From Pisolithus tinctorius (taxonomy: Eukaryota; Basidiomycota; Agaricomycetes; Boletales; Pisolithaceae), in the NCBI GenBank assembly GCA_024663395.1, contig JANFAH010000018.1, positions 124,001 to 188,000 on the forward strand: DNA of 64,000 nucleotides. The letters run 5' to 3'. The notes under the pieces are model-generated. The model had not been told where the DNA came from. It searched no databases and was given only the letters and a program-made list of their open reading frames with translations. Positions 58,501 to 64,000 of the stretch are shown here, in pieces (position 1 is the stretch's first letter; each line of letters starts with the position of its first letter). The position numbers and the translations under genes are program-made.

Positions 58501-58790
58501 AGAGTAGTAAGCTAATGCAGTCCAAGCAGGGTACTGAAGGTGGTGAGGTTGTGGGAATCAACATGAAGTGCACACTGGTTGTACCCAGAGTAGAGGTCCA
58601 TCATCACATACACCACATATCCAGTGAAGGACTCTGCAAGGTGTTCTACAAAGGGTGGGATAGATGCATCATGGATGGTCACTGCATTCAGGGGCTGTAA
58701 GTCATGCACAAGGTGAAGAGACTTTCCATCTTTCTTTACTATGCAGAACCAGTGAGAGTGGTAAGCCACTGTAGAAGGTTCATACATGCT
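55555..58790 (-). pseudogene. Ty3/Gypsy family B pol (copy 2): RT, RNase H, integrase
   Basis: Reading leftward: RT start (WFCIVKKDGKSLHLVHDLQPLNAV in part, 58500-58785), RT palm with FIDDIPVKS (about 58401-58412), thumb (KVQKICDWPECCNLTQVCSF) and RNase H (HYSQAKLELYGLFCML, FTVEVDVKYIKGMI). Integrase follows (LRHKGVFTVHTHLL with CHKCQIH; HIDTMLMPKAG; IITDNGPAF; YNSQANGIVEHCH), then the C-terminal PYFMVHGVKLLFPFNLAEAT and YTGPMVILHWATGGSYLLAEL, ending at 55555. Frames change several times. CpG is nearly absent and many expected arginines are His, Cys or Gln. LTR copy C interrupts the RT start, and a MITE lies between RNase H and integrase. Confidence 0.9.
57115..57443. mobile_element. Foldback MITE with 149-bp inverted arms
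   Basis: The left arm (57115-57263) and right arm (57295-57443) are reverse complements with only about two mismatches, separated by a 31-base loop with an A11 run. The ends are GTAGGGAATG and CATTCCCTAC. AGT flanks both sides (57112-57114 and 57444-57446), consistent with a 3-bp target duplication, though a TA duplication one step inward cannot be excluded. CpG sites are retained in both arms although the surrounding family B pol has lost its own, so the insertion is recent. It has no coding capacity. Confidence 0.85.
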
Positions 58791-58792
58791 GG

Positions 58793-60595
58793 TGTCACAC
58801 ACCAAAGATGTTTGGTGAGGTGGACATGGATGCAGCTGATGAATGGAGATGAAGACCATAGCCCTCATGCAAAGAAGGACAGCCAGAAATGTTGGCAGTC
58901 ATCCCTTGCACAAGAACAAGTCATCAATGCCAAAGAAAAAGGAAGGAAGCAAGTTAAGCACTGATAAGAATTCTAAAGCACCTGTGTACAGCATTCTGGT
59001 TTTTGACATATCTCCACCAATTCTGCAGATACTGACACCATTCCCACACTCCTTGTAGCACTCAGCCATGCAATCCTACCTTCCAAAATTGGAAAGGATT
59101 TGCATCCTCCACACATTTCTACAGCACTCCCTCCAAAAGATCCTCATTTCACTAATTCTTCTGATATGGCCACCTCCACATCAATCATTTCACTTGTCCC
59201 CTTTTCTAGGGACCATGGCTATGTATATCTACCAGGAGTTTCTACCAGCTTCCATCCTGAAGCATCCTGGTACATCCCATCCTTGTCTGCCCCCTCTTAG
59301 CCCATCCAGCTTGGACAGCATGTTCTTTTTGTCAGTATGACCTCTAGGAGGATGTTCTTTGGTTGCCTCAGGTCTGTCATTTGCTTGGAAAGGTCTTATG
59401 TGGTCATTTCAGTCTCTCCAGTCCAAGAAGCATATGGATCCTTCCTCCCTGCTCCCTGCAACATCTTCATACCAGTCTCATCCATCATTCTTCCAAAATT
59501 GCAACAGCTACAGTATAATCTACTGTTCTCCACTCTCCCTGATCACATCCATGATGAGTATGATGCACATATTGCCTCCTTATTGCAAGATACAGCAGAA
59601 GATGCTCCCCCTTCATCCTCTCTTCCAACAGAGCCTCATTCATGAAGTTTTTACTTGATTCACTGAGAGGACAGTAAGGGGGGGAAAGTTGTGCTCCTGT
59701 CACCCCACAGACCTCTAAAGCTTGACCCCTGTTGACATCTGACTCACCCTGTCCACTTTTGGATGTACTATATCAGCATCAGATCAGCACTGCCTCTCTG
59801 TCATCCCACTTTGGCCCAGAGGTGATCTCTTTGAGATGTGACATGCACAGCCTCCCCCTAACGTGATTCCAGTGTGCTTTCCCAGTTTCTGACCTTACTT
59901 GACTCATACTTTGACATTCTGACTGTCTTTGACTCACCTATTGCCAATACTTACCAATCTTTTGACTTTGCTTACTGATTCTTCACTTTTTGGCTTACTT
60001 ATCCTTACCAATGCTCACCAATGCTTTCTAAGACAATTACCCACCACTTACATTCCTTACTCATCAGTTACCAATCACTTACCAAGCATTTGCACCTTGT
60101 TTTCCATAGGCAATGCTCCTGTACTGTATATAAATCACTGTACTTAGATAGCTGAATAAGAAGAAGACATCAGAGAGCCCCTCTTGCTCACAGTTTATCA
60201 TCACTCAGTAATTCATTCAGTAGCTTTGATAGTTGAGACTTTATTAAGGGTCTAGCTATCATCTACTTCACTTATCATTGTCTATCATCAATATACTTCA
60301 CTCCAAGTCTGCCCTGAGCTCAGTGCAGCTCAGAGCATCAAATTAAGGTGCCATCCATCCTTCTGTAGGCTGACAGCAGTCTACCCTATCGCTTCCTCTC
60401 GCATTCCTGCTCCTTCTTTGTCAGGAGCACCCCCAACTCTCAGCACTTGTCTTTGAGTGTTGTAGTTCACAAAAAACCCTCCCAAATTGAAGGTTCTACC
60501 ATCTAGGTACTGCATAGGCACACCACCACTTGCTCTCATTGTCTTTTGTGTTGGTTTTGGTTGGTTTTCACCACTGAACCACACTTTGACTCACA
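58793..60595 (+). mobile_element. Solo-LTR-like repeat, copy C (1803 bp)
   Basis: This is the reverse complement of copies A and B, from TGTCACACACCAAAG to CTTTGACTCACA. CTGG precedes it (58789-58792), matching the CCAG seen beside copy B, but the right flank is ACAG, so the target duplication is not intact and one side may have been rearranged. The TATA box TATATAAAT lies at 60127-60135 in the direction of the embedded ORF. CpG sites present in copy A are TG or CA here. Confidence 0.75.
59068..59645 (+). pseudogene. Decayed copy of the LTR-embedded ORF
   Basis: It matches the 220-codon ORF of copies A and B (HGYVYLPGVSTSFHPEASWY; SYVVISVSPVQEAYGSF). It is broken by a TAG after IPSLSAPS near 59298 and by a frame change in its N-terminal part. 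In this copy the upstream frame (58843-59058) runs from PKKKEGSKLSTDK directly into PVYSILVFDISPPILQ, suggesting that the ancestral ORF began about 45 codons further upstream than the open frames of copies A and B. Confidence 0.6.
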
Positions 60596-60996
60596 ACAGT
60601 AAGGAGTATCTTCCAACAGAATGAGGGTATGTGTACAAGTGAGAGGTGGAGCTGGTGGGAGGGGGGAAGCACAAGAGGGCAGAGCATACTGGCATGAAGT
60701 CCAGCTTGCAGAATTTGGGGTGGCAGGGGTAACCAGAGTTTTTTGTAGAGGTGACTGGCATGGGTGAGTGGTGACATGGCTGGGGGTGGCTTGGCTACTG
60801 AATTCTGGATGACTCTGGGCAAACATGGAATTTCCAGATCAGCTTATTGATGACTGGGTGACATGTTGAAGGTCAGGAGAAACTCCAAAGGCAACAGGGG
60901 TTGGGAGGAAACATGAGATTACAAGCAGGAAGAAGTCTGAAAGCATCTGAAGGCATAGGGTGGTAAGGGTTTGTCACAGAGGCTAGTGGAAATTTC
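60596..60996. other. No gene seen
   Basis: Purine-rich, CpG-free DNA between LTR copy C and the family A gag relic. It may hold decayed 5' parts of gag, but no motif could be matched. Confidence 0.35.
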
Positions 60997-61359
60997 ATGA
61001 CATATTCCTGTTTCAGCCTCAGAGAGTATATGGCTCCCTACACTGACAGGTTGCAGTCTTCCAACCCTGACAATAAGTCTAAGTTGTCCTCCTCTGCTCT
61101 GAAGTCTGATGCCAAGGGCAAGGGCAAACAAAAGGATCTACCCAAGTCTGATATTGCCCATCTTCTGGGTAAGGATGGCAAGCTCACCTCTGCTGAATGC
61201 CAGTGTAGGATGAAAAACAACCTCCACCTCTTCTGTGGTGAGGCTGGCCACTCCACTAAGGACTGTCCTAAGTCAACCTCTTACACAGCCAAAGCCCATG
61301 CAGCTATGGCTGGAACTCTGCCTGCTCTGCCCATAGAGAAGGCAGAGCCAAAAAATTAG
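60997..61359 (+). pseudogene. Family A gag C-terminus (copy 2) and frameshift heptamer
   Basis: This encodes the end of gag: a Ser/Lys-rich part (KLSSSALKSDAKGKGKQKD), the KDGKLTSAECQCRMKNNL segment parallel to copy 1, and a zinc knuckle that has lost its first Cys (HLFCGEAGHSTKDC). It ends PKN then TAG at 61357-61359. A AAA AAT (61350-61356) sits directly before the stop in slippery phase, as in copy 1. The capsid part is missing upstream. Confidence 0.8.
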
Positions 61360-63444
61360 TCTGCTCTTCCAGGGAGTCCACACAGCATGGAGGAAGCATT
61401 GACCCCAACTGTGTGCAACTGGACATCCAACTCAACATGTCCACTCTCTAGTCCCAATTCATTACTTCCATCTGTAACTCTTCTTGATTATTTTGTTGAT
61501 ACTGTTTCTGCATTGATTGATTCCAGCTCTTCTCATTGTTTTGTAGACCTGTCCATAATCAAAAAATATTTTGTTCCTGTTTCTTCTGTTTCTGTGCCAA
61601 TTCTGCTCTACTTGTTTGATAGTAGTACAAATGTTGTCATTTCCCAAGAGGTAGATCTTTCCCTCCACTTTCCCTCTGGCAATGTCAACTCCATTTCATT
61701 TTATGTTACTCCATTGGATATATTGTTCAAACCACTGTTACACGGAATGCCAACACCCCAGGCACCTTCATCACCTTCTGCTGTAACCTCTTCTCTGGAT
61801 CTGACACCCTCCACTCTGGCTGCAACTCCAACTGACTTGCCACATTCTGCTCCACTCATCTCACTCATCAATGCTGCTGTATATGTCAGAGCCTGTGCTC
61901 TCCCTGGCTCTAGACAGTTCCACTTACAGCTCTCCACTGATGATGTGAAGCTTTGTGCATCCTCTGCTTCATCTCCACCTCCTGACCTCTCCTTGGTCCC
62001 TCCTGAGTATCACAAGTTTGCCAATATCTTCAGCAAAGACAAGGCTACTGAACTTCTGCCACACCACTCATTCAATCTCAAGATTGACCTTGAGGAAGGA
62101 GCTTCTCTGCCAATTGGCACAATATACTCTCTGTCTCTGCCAGAGCTTGAAGCTCTCTGCCCCTTTATTGATAAGTATCTTGGCTATGGTTTCATCAAGC
62201 AGTCCACCTCCACTCATGGTGCCCCTGTCCTCTTTGTAAAGAAGAAAGATGGTTCACTCTGGCTCTGCATAGACTATCAAGGACTCAATAAGATCATGAA
62301 GAAAGATTGCTATCTGCTGCTGCTCATGTCCAACCTACTCAACTCCCCAAGCCACACCAAAGTCTACACAAAGATCAATCTCTGCCATGCCTATCATCTG
62401 GTCCACATCACAGATGGAGATGAATGGAAAATGGCTTTCTGCACTTGTTATAGTTCTTATGAATGGTGGGTAATGCCCTTCAGTCTTCTTCAAGGCTTTC
62501 TGCCATTGGCAGCATTACCTAGAAGGTTCTGCCTCACCCATTGACATGGTGATGGACCACAAAAACCTTGAGTATTTTTCCACTTCTAAGGTTCTCACCT
62601 GTCAACAGGCCCACTGGTCAGAGTACCTTTCCCAATTTAGCCTTTCCATCCACTTCTGACCTGGCTGCCTAGGAGCCAAGCCTGACACACTTATGCAACA
62701 TTGGGATGTCTACCCAAAAGGGGGGGATAGGGACTATGTGCAGATAAATCATCACAATCTCTGCCCTATGTTTACACAGGAGCAACTTGTGTTGTCCCTC
62801 TGTACCACTACCCTCATGGCACCTGTGCTCTATGCCACCATGGTCTTCAATGTTGAGTGCTTGCACTCTGACATCATCTCCACCCTACATTCAGACTCAA
62901 TCTCTGCCAGCCATCTCCCACTCCTACTAAGCCTCAGTGGTCCTTGGACTCCAATGGTCTTCTCTGCCTTGATGTACATATCTTTGTCCCTGACATTGAT
63001 GACCTCCACCTTTGAGTGCTTTGGTTCAAGCATGATCACCCTCTGGCAGGCCATTTTGGGCAAAACCACACCCTGGAACTCATCTGCAGAGACTACATGT
63101 GGCCCAACCTCCACTCTGATGTGAAAAAATATGTCAGGTCCTGCACTGCCTGTGGATGGAGCAAAACTCCATGTCACTGCCCCTATGGTCTACTGAAGCA
63201 ACTCCCCATCCCAGGAAGACCTTGGAACTCCATCTCCATGGACTTCATCAAACACCTCCCCAACTCCAATGGTTACCCTGCCATCCCTGTGGTAGTGGAC
63301 TGCCTCTCAAAGCAAGTGGTGTTCATCCCCACCCACAACTCTATCACCTCCACTGAACTCACTAAGCTCTTCCTTACCCATGTCTTTTCCAAGCATGGAG
63401 TACCTGCTAATGTCACCTCCAACAAAGGTCCAGACCCATGGTAG
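61356..63444 (+). pseudogene. Family A pol (copy 2) with RT deletion, 3' truncated
   Basis: After the slip site, the -1 frame resembles copy 1 (ESTQHGGSID); a frame change near 61440 then leads to the protease (ALIDSSSSHCFV, where Asp-Ser-Ser replaces Asp-Ser-Gly). RT runs from PEYHKFANIFSKDKATELLP to [10 protein letters not shown]. At about 62488 the sequence jumps to the RNase H segment (HWQHYLEG...[16 protein letters not shown]), so roughly 640 bp including the YLDD motif are deleted relative to copy 1. Integrase follows in several frames (HDHPLAGHFGQNHTLELI, CTACGWSKTPC, SMDFIKHLP), stopping at GVPANVTSN near 63420. Its catalytic Glu and the chromodomain are absent. Dead and CpG-free. Confidence 0.9.
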
Positions 63445-63565
63445 CCTCTGAAGCTCTCATGGGACATCCCAATGGCCTCCAGAGAGGGGAGTGGGACATC
63501 CCACAGTGGCCTCCAAAGCTATCATGGGACATTCCACTGGCCTTCAGAGAGGGGGGCTGAGATGC
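63437..63565. repeat. Small compound tandem repeat
   Basis: GCCTCTGAAGCTCTCATGGG followed by ACATCCCAATGGCCTCCAGAGAGGGGA is repeated once with changes (GCCTCCAAAGCTATCATGGGACATTCCACTGGCCTTCAGAGAGGGG in two parts), period about 65 bp. It starts where the family A integrase breaks off. From 63566 to 64000 nothing was recognised. Confidence 0.65.
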
Positions 63566-64000
63566 ATCTAGTATGTATGATCTTAGTAAGGAGCACTGTT
63601 GCAGTAAAACAGGGGACTTACATACATAGGAACTCATGGGAGAGGTCTGAATCCATTAACATTCATTACAATAATTCAATTCTCACTGCCATAGGCATTG
63701 TATGAGTCTGGAAATGACACCACACACAAACACACTGATTGCCCAGTATTCTTCAAATCTGTGCATAATACATAAGTTGTATCACATGGTTTTGGAATGG
63801 CAGTGACTCTCACATATCCCCCCACTTTGACAGGTGTGCTCATCATCCTGGATGATCATGACAGCTATGTATGTTTTTCTGATCAGAAGTGGCATTTCAA
63901 TGTGAATATGAACTGCACTTTTTTGAGCAGAGGACCCCTGACACCTAAGGCAGTCATGGGACAGCCCAGAATATATTACCAAATGGCTGGTATTATGGGA

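Noticed and set aside
1..64000. tRNA, rRNA or other structured RNA genes
   Set aside because: I looked for cloverleaf-like B-box (GGTTCGA) contexts and rRNA-like blocks and found none I could support by eye; a covariance-model search would be decisive.

Overview
The window looks like a repeat-choked stretch of an Agaricomycete (mushroom-forming basidiomycete) genome. The reasons are short GT-AG introns of about 50 bp, a multi-exon NACHT-WD40 (fungal NLR) gene, a multi-exon seven-helix membrane protein, and chromodomain Ty3/Gypsy and Ty1/Copia elements with strong CpG-to-TpG decay. Several hypothetical-protein families resemble ones I associate with Boletales such as Pisolithus or Scleroderma; that placement is an impression from memory, not a search result.

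Layout. 1-1148: an imperfect tandem duplication and no convincing gene. 1149-6226: a nearly full-length Ty3/Gypsy family A gag-pol, killed by stops and frameshifts, with a canonical -1 slippery heptamer at the gag stop. 6363-8177: a 1.8-kb solo-LTR-like repeat (copy A) carrying a 220-codon ORF. 8228-9307: a two-exon Cys-rich/coiled-coil gene with one nonsense codon. 10205-11146: Ty3 family B integrase relic. 11147-15683: LTR copy B, split by a TA-flanked Tc1/mariner-like element (11790-14510). 17877-18573: family C LTR fragment. 18574-34449: a Copia element split by an 11-kb chromovirus (21921-32926) that has intact 197-bp LTRs, a 5-bp target duplication and an extra ORF after pol. 35195-37365: a long inverted repeat. 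37366-38541: seven-helix membrane protein gene. 40458-45737: six-exon NACHT-WD40 gene. 45738-64000: further Ty3 debris (families A, B and C), a degenerate Cys-rich gene, a 329-bp foldback MITE, LTR copy C and small tandem repeats.

The theme that ties the window together is CpG loss. Old repeats have almost no CpG. Nearly every in-frame stop in the Ty3/Copia ORFs is a TGA where a CGA arginine codon fits. Young insertions (the nested chromovirus, LTR copy A, the MITE) and the single-copy island at about 37.0-43.1 kb keep CpG. Boundaries are sharp: one falls between the two arms of the 35-37 kb inverted repeat, and another inside the NLR gene, where the NACHT-encoding exons keep CpG while the exon with 14 near-identical WD40 repeats has one CpG in over 2 kb. 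This fits methylation and deamination directed at repeated DNA, including tandem repeats inside a host gene that stays open. The two best-preserved host genes (seven-helix protein and NLR) sit together in the CpG-retaining island.
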